Source: Saururus chinensis
Taxonomy: Eukaryota > Streptophyta > Magnoliopsida > Piperales > Saururaceae
Direction: 5' to 3'
Length of the DNA stretch: 64,000 nucleotides
Assembly: GCA_035235625.1 (NCBI GenBank)
Contig: CP141144.1
Span: 42,592,014 to 42,656,013 of the forward strand
The first letter of the stretch is position 1; each line of letters begins with the position of its first letter. Positions 23,150-34,036 of the stretch are shown one piece after another. The position numbers and the translations under genes were made by a program. Below the pieces are notes generated by a model, which searched no databases, had not been told where the DNA came from, and worked only from the letters and a program-made list of their open reading frames with translations.

Positions 23150-25141
23150 GAGGTAGATTTGCTGTTGAATGATGGCAGCAAGCACATAAATGTTGTGGAA
23201 TGGAGAAAGCATCATTCTTTACCTCAGAGAGTTGAAGTTAGTCGAAAAAGGGCTAGGAGATGTTCTTTAATGAGTGTGGCTGTAGCAACAACTCCTTCTC
23301 AGAAGGTAAGTTTTACGACCTTAGTAATTTATTTCTATTGATTGTTGTTTCATTTGCTTATAATCCCATCTGATTTCTTAATGTGATCATATTCAGAGTC
23401 AGATGCACCAGTTACTAACGCTAGTGTATTATGACAGCCTTCAGAATGTTGTTCCATTTTATGATCAAAGAACTGTTGTACCAAAAAAGAATGAAGTCTG
23501 GATGTTTTTGTGCCATTATTCTATGAAACACTTCAAGAAAGCTTTTGAGTACAAGTATGCTATTGCCAATCCTGACCTGTATTCCTTTGCATGTCCCTGA
23601 TCAACAAAGTGGAATGTTAATTTTTTGCATCTTTTTATACTGTAGGCCTGACTGGCTGCATGCTTTCTACTTGGGTAAACTTTGTGAAAAGATGAAGTAC
23701 CCAGCTGCAAAGGCCTTTTCTTACTACCAGAAAGCTCTCAACTTGAACCCTTCAGCTGTAGATACTGTTTATAGGATGCATGCTTCACGTTTGAAGTTAC
23801 TTTATAAAGGTGGAAAGCAGAATATGGATGCCCTTCAGGCTAGTTTTCTCAGAGCCTTTTGTCAATGTTTTATTTGTTGGATCTTCACTACAGGTGGTCA
23901 TTAGTTGAGAAAAACAAAAAGCTCATTAATTTCTTTTCCCCTATTTTGAGTAATCTATTGCACCTACTTTTATACTATATGCAAATGATGTTTTGTCAAG
24001 ATTTTAGTTTTTATTTTTAGCACCATCTTTCATAATTTTATTTAGACCAACTAGAATTGCGCCTTGGCTGAACAGCAATAAGAGGCACCTTCACAAGGTC
24101 TTCAGTTTGAATGCCTAGTACTCCTAGTGGTTTCTTATTCTAGCTTGAATGGTGTTAAAACTGGCAATTTATATTGACAGATGCTCATCATCCTAACAAC
24201 GTGACTTGATGAGAAAGGGTGTCTTATACATCACCTTTTTGAGATTTTTTTATGTTGGATGATAGAGATTGCCTATAGAATGTAAGGATGGATCTCCAAT
24301 AATGTCAAGAAAAACCATTAGCTAAGTTACTGAATTCGTCAACAAAAATATTGGTAACGGTGGAGATGTGAATGAAACTAACATTTCCTTAAGTTTGAGA
24401 GAAATGTCAGTGAATGCTGTTGTGTTTGTGTCCGCTAAACTTGAAATATTGATATTCATTTTTGACATAACCGTTGCCTTATCAGGTTGTTACCGCACAT
24501 TCCTTCAGTCAGTCAACTAAGGATACTGTATTGAAGATATTTGGTTGGAGTGATGGGAGCTTCATTTTCGTATGACTGCTAAAAACAATATAGAAGCTGG
24601 CTCTGAGAAGAAACCAAAGGATGATGAGCTACCCCAACTGGAAGAGGCCTGGAACATCCTTTTTAGGGATTGCCTTTCAGCTCTTAAAATTTGTGTGGAA
24701 GGTGAGCTCAAACATTTCCATAAGGCGAGGTATAAGATGGCTCAATGCATTTACATACGGCATCAAACTGGGGACTTTGAACATGCTAAGGATGAACTCT
24801 CATTCTGCTTCAGGTCTTCTCGTTCTTCATTTACAATTAATATGTGGGAGATTGATGGGATGGTTAGAAAGGGCAGGTAAGAGTAAAACCATATTGATAG
24901 CTTTTGTCTTTCTATTTTGGTGATAAAGGAAAATATTTCACTAATTTTTTTAATAAACAGGCGGAAAACTCCAGGTCTTGGTGGAAACAAGAAGTTTCAG
25001 GAAGTCAGTTTATCTGAAAGTTCGCGAAAATTCATCACTTGCATCCGTAAATACACCTTGCTTTATATGAGCCTCCTAGAGAAGACCAGGGACTTCTGCA
25101 CTCTTGATCGGGCATACACATCTCTTAGAATAGATAGAAGG
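23150..25141 (+). pseudogene. CABIN1-like (calcineurin-binding TPR protein) gene fragment, five exons
   Basis: Exons: A 23150-23305 ([20 protein letters not shown]..), B 23397-23554 ([24 protein letters not shown]), C 23646-23838 (PDWLHAFYLGKLCEKM, LNPSAVDTVYRMHASRLKLL), D 24486-24876 (VVTAHSFSQSTKDTV, then after a break [44 protein letters not shown]), E 24961-25141 ([33 protein letters not shown]). Order and content match the middle of plant CABIN1-like TPR proteins, large chromatin-linked proteins of about 2,000 residues. Most acceptors and donors are AG/GT; exon C ends at GC. Exon D has a stop at about 24573, so the reading frame is lost. N- and C-terminal exons are absent. It lies wholly inside the Pack-MULE. 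Confidence 0.88.
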
Positions 25142-25570
25142 GTAATAATGAAGGGTTTATGTTTGTTATGGTATTGACACATCTACTTAATGAGAATTTG
25201 CAGCTAGAGGATGATTTGATCGTATATGGAATAGGAAATCTTGAGATATCTTCCCATGTTTATTGACAAATAACTGAAAGAAGAAATGTAATTTATATTA
25301 TCTCTATTCCCAGCAGCAAAATAGATATAACTGGTATATTTCTAGCATGACTTATCAGGCTCACATTATAAATATGGACATAGTTGTATCACTTGCCGAA
25401 CCCCTGTGATTTTCCATGATCAAGGTTTTCATGATTGTCCCTTAGTGAGTTTGTCTTTTTAAAAGTTTAGTTTGAATTGTCTAAGGCAGTAAATAGAGAA
25501 GTGAAAAATCTAAAAATTGGACAGAGTCAATACAAATAACATTTCCAACAGTTTTTTGTTTCTTAATTGT
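25142..25570. other. Pack-MULE interior, probable captured intron
   Basis: Downstream of exon E there is AT-rich, intron-like DNA beginning at a GT. The next CABIN1 exon is not seen before the fold-back begins. Confidence 0.5.
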
Positions 25571-27431
25571 GATCTGATAGTTGTGGTTGGCTGGACTGAT
25601 CTCCCAATGGTGTTGTTTTAAGGTTAGAGTGACAGACATAATTAATCGAGTTGGAGAATGAAGTCCTCACTCAGATTCAAAATGTCTGCTCTTTCAAACA
25701 ATTTATATATAAAAAAAATAATATTATTGCAGATCAACGAGTATTAGAAGAGAAAATAGGTGACATAATGATCTGCAGAACTAGAGAGACCTTTGAACTG
25801 GAACTTCATTTTCTTTTCCAAGGAATCAAACCCTAATTTGCATATATGGTGACGTCTATAGACACAATAAAACAATCTTTTGATAATATTTACTATAAAA
25901 TCACACTTGCACTTGTACTAGATACAGAAGGACTCCTTGATCGTGAGGCAATTCGAATACGGCGGGCTGCAGAGGCAAGTGAAATTTGTGCAGCATTATT
26001 TGTGCAACGTTGCAACGTTATCGGGCAACGTCTCAACGTTGTAGCGTTATCGTTGCAACGTTGCAACATTATCACTAAAATGTTGCAGCAATATCGCTAC
26101 TATGTTGCAGCGTTATCGATACAACGTTGCAACGTTATCGCTGCAAAGTTGCAAGGTTATCGCTACAACGTTGCAACGTTATCGTTGCAACGTTATCGAG
26201 GAACGCTGCAACGTTGTAGCAATAACGCTGCAACGTTGCAGCAATATCACTGCAACGTTGCAGCATTATCGCTGCAACGTTGCAACGCTATCAAGGAACG
26301 CAGTAACGGTGCAGCAATATCGCTGCAACGGTGCAACATTATCGCTGCAACGTTGAAGCATTATCGTTGCAACATTGTAGCAATAACGTTGCAACATTGC
26401 AGCAATATCACTGCAATGTTGTAGTGTTATTGCTGCATCGTTGTAGCGTTATTGCTACAACGTTGCAGCGTTCCTCGATAACATTGCAATGTTACAGCGA
26501 TAACGCTGCAAAGTTGTAGTGATATTGTTGCAACATTGCAGCGTTATTGTTGCAATGTTGCAATGATAATGCTTCAATGTTGTAGTGATATTGCTGCACC
26601 GTTGCAGCGTTATTGCTACAACGTTGCTGCGTTCCTCGATAACGTTGCAACATTCCTCGATAATGTTGCAATGTTGCAGCGATAACGCTCCAACGTTGTA
26701 GCATTATTGCTACAATGTTGCAGCATTCCTCGATAACGTTGCAACATTGCAGTGATAATGATGCAACATTATAGCGATATTGCTGCAATGTTGCAGCGTT
26801 ATTGTTACAACGTTGCAGCGTTCCTCGATAAAGTTGCAACGTTGCAGCGATAACGCTGCAACATTGTAGCGATATTGTTGTAATCTTTCAACGTTATTGT
26901 TGCAATGTTGCAGCGTTAAGGCTGCAACGTTTTAGTGATAATGTTGCAATGTTGCAACGATAATGCTACAACGTTGTCCGATAACGTTGCAAAGTTGTAC
27001 AAATAACGCTGCACAAATTTCACTTGCCTCTGCAGCCCGCCATATTCGAATTGCCTCACGATCAAGGAGTCCTTCTGTATCTAGTACAAGTGCAAGTGTG
27101 ATTTTATAGTAAATATTATCAAAAGATTGTTTTATTGTGTCTATAGACGTCACCATATATGCAAATTAGGGTTTGATTCCTTGGAAAAGAAAATGAAGTT
27201 CCAGTTCAAAGGTCTCTTTGGTTCTGCAGATCATTATGTCACCTATTTTCTCTTCTAATACTCATTGAACTGCAATAATATTATTTTTTCTATATATAAA
27301 TTGTTTGAAAGAGCAGACATTTTGAATTTGAGTGAGGACTTCATTCTCCAACTCGATTAATTATGTCTGCCACTCTAACCTTAAAACAACACCATTGGGA
27401 GATCAGTCCAGCCAACCACAACTATCAGATC
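25571..27431. repeat. 1.86-kb fold-back palindrome
   Basis: The sequence starting gatctgatagttgtggttgg at 25571 reappears as its reverse complement ending at 27431. The symmetry continues through unique arms of about 430 bp (25571-26005 and 26995-27431). These differ at only a handful of sites, for example agtgacag versus agtggcag and atacggcgg versus atatggcgg. The centre (26005-26995) is a tandem array whose units point one way left of about 26500 and the other way right of it. Such organisation is known for fold-back transposons. I found no clear target duplication, so it could also be an inverted duplication. Each unique arm keeps the same short open frame starting MVTSIDTIKQSFDNIYYK, facing inwards; I do not recognise it. 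Confidence 0.85.
26005..26995. repeat. 22-bp satellite core in mirrored orientation
   Basis: Units approximate cgctgcaacgttgcaacgttat, about 22 bp, over roughly 1 kb. The word caacgttg is itself palindromic. Left of about 26500 the units read ..gttatcg; to the right they read cgataac... The frames across it encode Leu-Gln-Arg-Cys-Asn-type repeats that mirror each other on the two strands. This is a by-product of the repeat, not a gene. Confidence 0.85.
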
Positions 27432-28567
27432 TACAAAATCCCTTCTCTGCTATATTCTTAAGCAAACAAGATGTTGATAAGACATTTTTATGCAATCCAC
27501 AGCAAACAGTCAAATGTCCTTCAATAGACTTATCTTTCTACAAATAAATACAGGAAGAGATCATATCCGCCCGTCAATTTTCCTCAATGAAGTGGCCAAT
27601 ATTGTTTCCAACGTGATATTAGCATTTTCAGTTAAAAACATGTGATAATTATTTAAAAACATGTGATAATTATCAACGATTAGGGTTAACATGTGATAAT
27701 TATTTAAAAAAATTAAGTAAATAATTTTATCAAAATACGTTCATCTCACATACCAATTGAGGACAATACAAAAAGTTTGAAAGTTTAACAAATAGAAATA
27801 TTTTCTAGTTCAATAAAAAAATTCAATAGTTAAATTAAGTTTTAAAGATGGGTTAAGGTGAAAAATATGGGTACATAGGTAAAAATAAAAATTCCTATCG
27901 TTACTCAACCTGCTTTATACAGTAATACAATTTATAAATATTAATTAAATTGGAGATAAAGGAACAGAGAAGGCCGAAAAAAATGGGAAATGATGTACAT
28001 GATTTGCAAAGATTTAAGCTTGTGGCAAAGTTGTTTATAAATTTGTAGAATTTAAACCGAAGATTAGTCTGAACCAAATTTGTCGAACAAGTGAGAGTTT
28101 AAAAAAAGGCATGTCCAAAGTAGATAGATAAGGCACTTGCAATATTTAAAAACAGAATCTTTGACAAGCAACGCTAATTCATTGGGCAATGGCTCATTAA
28201 TCAATTATCCCGTATCGATCAATAAGATCAGAAAGAATTCCCGGAAGGACGAAGACTGAACCAGTGCAACCAGAGTACGAGGTGGCACTCTGACTTCCTC
28301 GGTTCCGATGGTGACAGTCGATCGGGATGGAGGAGGTGTGAGAGGCAAGAAAAATAGAGGCTTTTTTCTGGTGGCAGTTTGGTCACTGGCGATCAAGAGG
28401 GAGGCGCTCCGACTTCCTCCGTTCTAGCGGCGGTCGATTAGGAGGGTGGAGGTATGACAGGCGGGAAAAAAGTCTCGGCTTTTTCTCCTGATCTTCTCTC
28501 CTGTGTTCTTTTGACTAGTTTTCCAGCGGGGATTTGGTCAAGGTCGAGTCTATGCAGTAGACAAGGA
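27432..28567. other. Pack-MULE right interior, no gene recognised
   Basis: AT-rich DNA with the word acatgtgataattatttaaaaa repeated near 27638, 27659 and 27690 leads into a purine-rich subterminal part from 28230. That part has several ggaggcgct and gaggcgggaaaaa-like words resembling the terminal repeat, so the right subterminal region is partly reduplicated. Confidence 0.5.
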
Positions 28568-28723
28568 GGGAGGCGCTGCAAGGGACAGTTTTGGTGGCAA
28601 TCAAAAGGGAGGCGCTGCAAGGGACAGTTCTGGTGGTGATCGAAAGGGAGGCGCTGCAGTGGACAGTTTCGGTGGCGATCAAGAAGGAGGCGCTGCAGTG
28701 GACAGTTCCGGTGGTGGCGGTCG
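28568..28723. repeat. 39-bp minisatellite, four copies
   Basis: ggaggcgctgca followed by ggacagttyyggtgg and gatcaaaa-like ends repeats with an exact 39-bp step (anchor base at 28571, 28610, 28649, 28688). Because 39 is a multiple of three the array stays open and encodes a 13-residue Gly-rich repeat. It lies just inside the right inverted repeat of the Pack-MULE. Confidence 0.9.
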
Positions 28724-28734
28724 ACTTGGAGGGA

Positions 28735-29071
28735 GCAAGTACAAGAGGCGGGAAAAAAATTGGGCATTTTCTGAGCTTCTTGATTCGCATCTTTTGTACG
28801 AGAGGCGGGTTTTCTCTGTTTGTTTCAGAGTTTTAACCTAGTTCTGTGTTGGTTAGAAAACCGGGTTCCCGGTTCTGTGTCTATTAATTTAAACGTGACC
28901 GGGAACCCAGTTGTGTGAACATGACCCAATTCCCGGTTCCGTGTCGCCGTGAACCCAAATGCCATCCAATTTGAACGTCTCTGTGCTGATGCTGGTCCTG
29001 GTGACGTGGAAGGCACCCATTGGTGGCCAATCAGTGTTGAGGGAAATACCCTCCCTAGCAGATTCGCGTCC
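28735..29071 (-). repeat. right terminal inverted repeat of the Pack-MULE
   Basis: It is the reverse-complement partner of 22421-22765. The outer ends match best; inwards the arm passes into the 39-bp minisatellite, of which the left arm has only one or two degenerate units. Confidence 0.9.
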
Positions 29072-29080
29072 TTCTTCACT

Positions 29081-29340
29081 GGCTGAGTAGGGGTTCAGGT
29101 GGGAGAGTGGGTGGGGCACCGTCTCTCCTTCCTCCAAGATCTCCACTGTTTTTTGGCCTTGAAACAGTAGGTGAGTCCCTGGCCTTCTTCCCTTTGAGGT
29201 CCTTAGTTCCTTTTGGTGTAAGAGCTCTAAGCCTTTTGACCATGACAGATTTGTCCCCCCCTGGTTTAACAGTGGTCAACCTCTTTGCTGGGTTTACCTT
29301 CCCTTATGGTGTCCGGGTGTCTTGATCCAAATTGTGGATG
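29081..29340 (-). mobile_element. L1-type LINE remnant, upstream part
   Basis: This is minus-strand sequence contiguous with 22411 if the Pack-MULE and one copy of its 9-bp duplication are removed. The frame reads KPGGDKSVMVKRLRALTPKG and continues Lys/Arg/Pro-rich, resembling the basic, low-complexity stretch that precedes the endonuclease in plant L1 proteins. Weak on its own; supported by position. Confidence 0.45.
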
Positions 29341-31560
29341 GCTTGGGTCGGGCTACCCCCATTCCTTCTAGATGAAGTTATTATGCGGGCCTAACTTCAC
29401 TTCCCCTCTTGTTTCATCAACATCCAGATCAGGATTAGTCAGCAAGGTCATGCACAGTGGAAAACTAATTAGGCTCACTCTAAGATCTCTAATTTTAATT
29501 GTATTTTAATTCTTTTTTATTGTGTCAATTGTGTGGTTTTGGTTATTTGCTAGTTTAAATTAATTTTTTTTGGGTTTCAGGTTAGTAATTATGACTTTAA
29601 TAAGATTTAATTTTATTTTTATAAATATTAATATTAAACCTTCTTTATCCAATTTTTATTGATTTTATGGCATTTATTCTAACTTTTCCTTAATCGTGGG
29701 AGTAGACCCTACTGTGGGCCCCATGTCCATGCTGGGTTTAGGTGTGATTAACCCTCTACTATTCTATTATTTTATTTTAGTGGGTTTAAGAGTGATTAAA
29801 TTTATTTTTGAACTAAAAATAACTTTAATTAGCCACTTAGGGCATTTTAACCAATTATCCAACCCAATAGTTTTATTTTCAACCTAAAACCCTTCTATAT
29901 AAGGAAAACCCTAACTTAATTTTTAAATGGGGAAGGGCTGTGTTAGAATGGAGGAAGTGCTCTACCACCATTTTTCAAAGGAGAAACTTGGTTTAAAATA
30001 TGTTTTCTATCCTTAATCATCACTAATCTTTTAATTTTGGTCTTAATCACTTTTATGTTCATTTTCCCTATTTTGATTCTTGATTTTCTTCTATAAAAAT
30101 CTTGATTTAAATTTTGATTTAGAACCCTAATTAGGTGATTTTCGTTTTTCACCTAAGAACATCCTAGATCTACCTATTTTTAAGTTAATTTGAGACTATT
30201 AGCTAATTTTAAGAATGTTTAATTAAAACCCTATTTTTTTGGGTAGGATTTCTTGAGGATTGAAACTGTTTCATATATTAAAAGGCTTCATAGAGGTAAG
30301 ATTTTACCTTGTGTGGTTTTATTCATTAAAATGCATGATTGTAAATTGATTTGAGTTCTTTCTTCATTTTGAGGTTTATTGCTGATTTGTAAATAATTTG
30401 ATCTAATCATGCTCTAGGGTTAGATTTTAATTATATGATATTTTATAGTAATTTTTTGATTTATATCGAATTTTTGAATATTTTTTGTTTGAATTTCAAA
30501 AGGTTGAAGACGAATCATAAAAGTGAACTGTTATGTGCGTTTGAATGAATAAACAAGGCCTATCTGGTCGATCGAACGGCTGGGCATTTGAATTGCCTGC
30601 TAGGGTGTTTGAATGGCAACAAGCCAGTTATGTGATTTTGACCTATTTTTGTGGATTTTAGGTCATTTCTTATTCTCTTCTCATAAATCCAATTCTTTAT
30701 AACTACGATGAGTTATGATTACTTATAAATACTATTGTGATTGCATAAGAATCAACTTTGAATTATGATTTAGTTCAAGTATGAATATGATTGTACTTGT
30801 TTAGTTTGAGAATGATATTCTACTTGTTTTAAATCCGTTTTTGATGATTTCTTTATAGTTACTCATGATTCAAGTAGGTCATAACCATGACAAATTATGT
30901 GTGCTTACACATACCACATTGATTATAGGCGATTCATGTTCCACATGTTTTAGCATAAGTATGAATTCTATCATGCATGTATATCCTTGTATATGTTTAT
31001 GTAATTCATTTGTCTCAAATAGACCTTGTTTCATGCCCATAGGGACTGAATTGAATATGCTTAATGGTGCTTGCATTCATTATACTTTGTTCATGCATGT
31101 ATCATGTTGCATGCATCCTAGGAATGATTTACAAATGAAGGTTAATCATGATTGGCCGTGAGTAATCTATTGGATGTAATTGGATGTCGTTGTTTTTGGA
31201 TTAGCCGCTCGGAGGTTTATCGAATCAGTTTTACGTCAGAAAGGATGAGGTTTTACATCCAATGGATGAGATTTTATGTTCCTTTGAGGACGGGTTTCCT
31301 CATAAGGTGAGAAGAACAAAATGCTAGAATGAGTAAAAGTGTTGAGTATTCTGAACTTGAGAATCTATGTTGGTTTGTCCATGTGCACCAAAGGTTATTT
31401 ACCCCATTAGGGACCTTCCCCGTTAGGGATTGTCCGGGGTGAGGTCTGCTTAGGCTTTGGCCAGGGTGAGCAGGGTTGTTTTCTCAATTGTGAGACATTC
31501 ACTGGTTGATTTATGCATGTGTATGGTATATAATACTCATTGACACAAGTTGTGTAGGTT
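29341..31560 (+). mobile_element. long-LTR fragment, plus orientation, truncated
   Basis: There is no coding signal. Features shared with the two solo LTRs at 8.7-15.5 kb suggest the same group. They are a promoter-like tatataaggaaaaccctaac (29896), a region of gttyGAAtg..GCCtgc words near 30540-30620 (compare 10870-10980 on the other strand), and ctttggccagggtgagc at 31453 (compare the reverse strand near 9790-9815). Ends are not defined, and the right end is lost at the edge of the next element. Confidence 0.4.
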
Positions 31561-33313
31561 TTACTAGTCCTCGAGCAAAACAAAAACAAAACAAAACCAC
31601 TAATCTAAAAAAATAAATAAATGTCACTTTCGTAGGGAATTACGATTGCATTTAGTATATGCAACAAGCCTTTAAACCCCTAGGTGTCTCTAGTTGGACG
31701 AGTTGTGTCTCATGAGGGTTTGCAGTAATGATACCCACAAACATCTAAACCTAATAAAAGAAATAAAACAAGACAAGAAAACAAAAACCCAAAAATAATC
31801 TTCTCTTAAAAACACATAACTCCTTTTAAAAAGAACAAACCATAAATACTTGAAACAAGTAAATAATTTCGATCTAATCACTCTCAAGTAAGGAATCATC
31901 CATTCTATAACATCATCTTAGAAATAATTGTTCAACTACATATATTTACATTTCAAAAACATAAAGTGTAGAAACTTTATAGTCATACAATTTTATTCTT
32001 TATTAGTAAGTATATCTTATGTGACCCATTAACCAAGCTCATTAAAGTTCACTAACTCAAAAATATAACAATGACAATCTTTCATCCTTAATATCTTAAA
32101 ACCTCACGTAATAGCCATCAAATTTAAATTAAATTCAGGGAATAAGAGCATATTATACTTCAAAATAGGGCTTGTGCAATAGTTAGTTTTATTAAGCTTT
32201 CTATATAGTCCATGTAACAAGTGTTAGGCCAGTGTCCCCAATCCAGTTGGCTCAAGGTACTAGGTGTTAAAACACCCCTCAGGCTTAAAAACTCGAACTA
32301 TAAAGGCTACAGAACCAAGCAAGTCATAAAAGAGTTTATTTCAACTTTTCACCTTTTGATGCGATCTCTTAATGCTTACATAGGCACAAGGCCCGATTAC
32401 TTAGTGAAAAGAGAAACAAACATTTACTCTTTTTTTCATTTTTATTCATTCAATTTTTTTTCAACTTTTTTTTCTCATTCATTTCATTTTTTTTCTTCAT
32501 TTTTTTCATTATACACTTATCCCAAAAAAAAATTTAAATAAAAATTAAACATAAAGATCTATCATAAAATATTAAAAATTACTCAATTGTCATGTTTTAA
32601 AAAAATATGCTCAGTTAAAGATATCCCACAAAGATTACAAGTAATAAATCATAAAATTATATTCTTACAAGTTTCGAGTGTGTGAAATGTAATTTAAAAA
32701 TATAAGTACAATTATCCAAGATAAAAAAAATAAAATAAAAATTACTCACTTAATCATTTTCATCACTTAATTAATTACTTGAACTTTCTTCATGAAATTG
32801 ATCTATTTAAAAACAAACATATACTTGTAAAAGAAAAGAAATGATAAAACCATATAGAAAATAATAACGAAAAAACTTTAAAATATCCTAAAAGAATAAT
32901 AAGAAAGAAAAATATCTTTCTACACCCCCAAACCTAAACTGAACATTGTCCTCAATGTTAAAGAAAATATGCACTATAATAATAAGAATAAGTAAGAGAG
33001 GGAAAGAAAGATATCACCTAAGAGCAGAACTAATCCACTAATATGAAAATGGAGTACGAGGGTTGAGAGAAAAAAAATAAATTACAAGTGATAAAGCATT
33101 CCCTCAAACCTAAAGTACTATATCTCATAAAGGAAACAATAACTATAATGAGAAAAGAAACAAAAGAAGAGAAAAATAAGTAAAAAAAACCTAAATGAAC
33201 TAAAGAAGATAAACAAAATCAAGGAAAAGAAAGATATCAAAGACATGTGTTGCTTCCCAAGAAGCACTAAGTTTTTTGTCTTCAGCCAGACAATGTCAAC
33301 ATTCTTAAATATA

Positions 33314-33973
33314 TCAAGGTGGGTGGTATATATTGGTATTGACTCTTCTCTTAAGTCTCCAAAAGGATGATTTTAAAAAATTAGAAGGCATAACTTGATT
33401 ATAGGCTACTACAAAAGATGGACCTCTATCATAAGCATCAAATCTAAAATTGTCTATCATAAAACATTCAACATCATAAATTGCAAGTATATGGTTATAC
33501 ACATCAAAAACATTTAGTTTCACTTTCAAGTTCCCAAACAACATCTCCATTACCCTTGTCCTAACATTTATACATGCATTAGTTGTAGCAAGGAAAGGAC
33601 GACCTAGAATGATAGGAATCTGATGTGTGGAGTTGGTGATAGTTTCCATATCTAAGACAATAAAATCAACATGGAAAAAGAACCGGTCAACTCTCACTAA
33701 GACATCCTCAATGACTCCCTGAGGCTTACGCATAGAATGGTCGGTTAATTGCAAGGTAACTGATGTATGATGCAATTCACCTAATCCTAGTTTCTCATAC
33801 ACCGAATAAGGGAGTAGATTAACACTTGCACCAAGGTCAAGGAGGGCTTTATGGATGAAGTGATCACCTATGACACAAGAAATAGTGGGTACTCTAGGGT
33901 CATTATACTTAGGTGGAGTGCCAAACTTCAAAATAGAACTAACTTGCTCGGTAAGAAAGACTTTCTTAGACAC
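33314..33973 (-). CDS. retropepsin-like aspartic protease frame of the gypsy element
   Basis: A 219-codon open frame contains HKALLDLGASVNLLPYSVYE, an aspartic-protease active site of the D-L-G type common in plant Athila/Tat-like elements, and IPIILGRPFLATTNA, the second conserved block. The protein would process the Gag polyprotein. It is open throughout, but the upstream gag has stops and the pol part is gone, so it is at best a piece of a defective element. The frame stops shortly after the protease domain instead of running into reverse transcriptase. Confidence 0.8.
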   Translation of the reverse strand: MSKKVFLTEQVSSILKFGTPPKYNDPRVPTISCVIGDHFIHKALLDLGASVNLLPYSVYEKLGLGELHHTSVTLQLTDHSMRKPQGVIEDVLVRVDRFFFHVDFIVLDMETITNSTHQIPIILGRPFLATTNACINVRTRVMEMLFGNLKVKLNVFDVYNHILAIYDVECFMIDNFRFDAYDRGPSFVVAYNQVMPSNFLKSSFWRLKRRVNTNIYHPP

Positions 33974-34036
33974 ATAGGTTTTGGATTTACGCTTTTGAGT
34001 GCATAGGTCTTTGAGGAACTTAGCATAAGCAGGAAC

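Larger units (their letters stand above)
22421..29071. mobile_element. Pack-MULE-like element (6.65 kb) carrying CABIN1-like exons
   Basis: Long terminal inverted repeats begin GGACGC at 22421 and end GCGTCC at 29071. They are flanked by a perfect 9-bp duplication TTCTTCACT (22412-22420 and 29072-29080). Repeats of hundreds of bp and a 9-bp duplication are diagnostic of Mutator-like elements. No MURA transposase is encoded. Instead the interior holds five spliced-gene exons of a CABIN1-like gene with their introns, then a 1.86-kb fold-back palindrome. That makes it a Pack-MULE (non-autonomous, gene-fragment carrier). The insertion interrupts an L1 remnant. Confidence 0.88.

Noticed and set aside
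25846..26839. ORFs of 115-192 codons rich in Leu, Gln, Arg, Cys and Asn
   Set aside because: They are translations of the 22-bp satellite and mirror each other on both strands because of the palindrome.
25562..27440. Target duplication for the fold-back palindrome
   Set aside because: The flanks cttaattgt and tacaaaatc do not match; neither 8-, 9- nor 10-bp duplications fit the outer limits of the symmetry.
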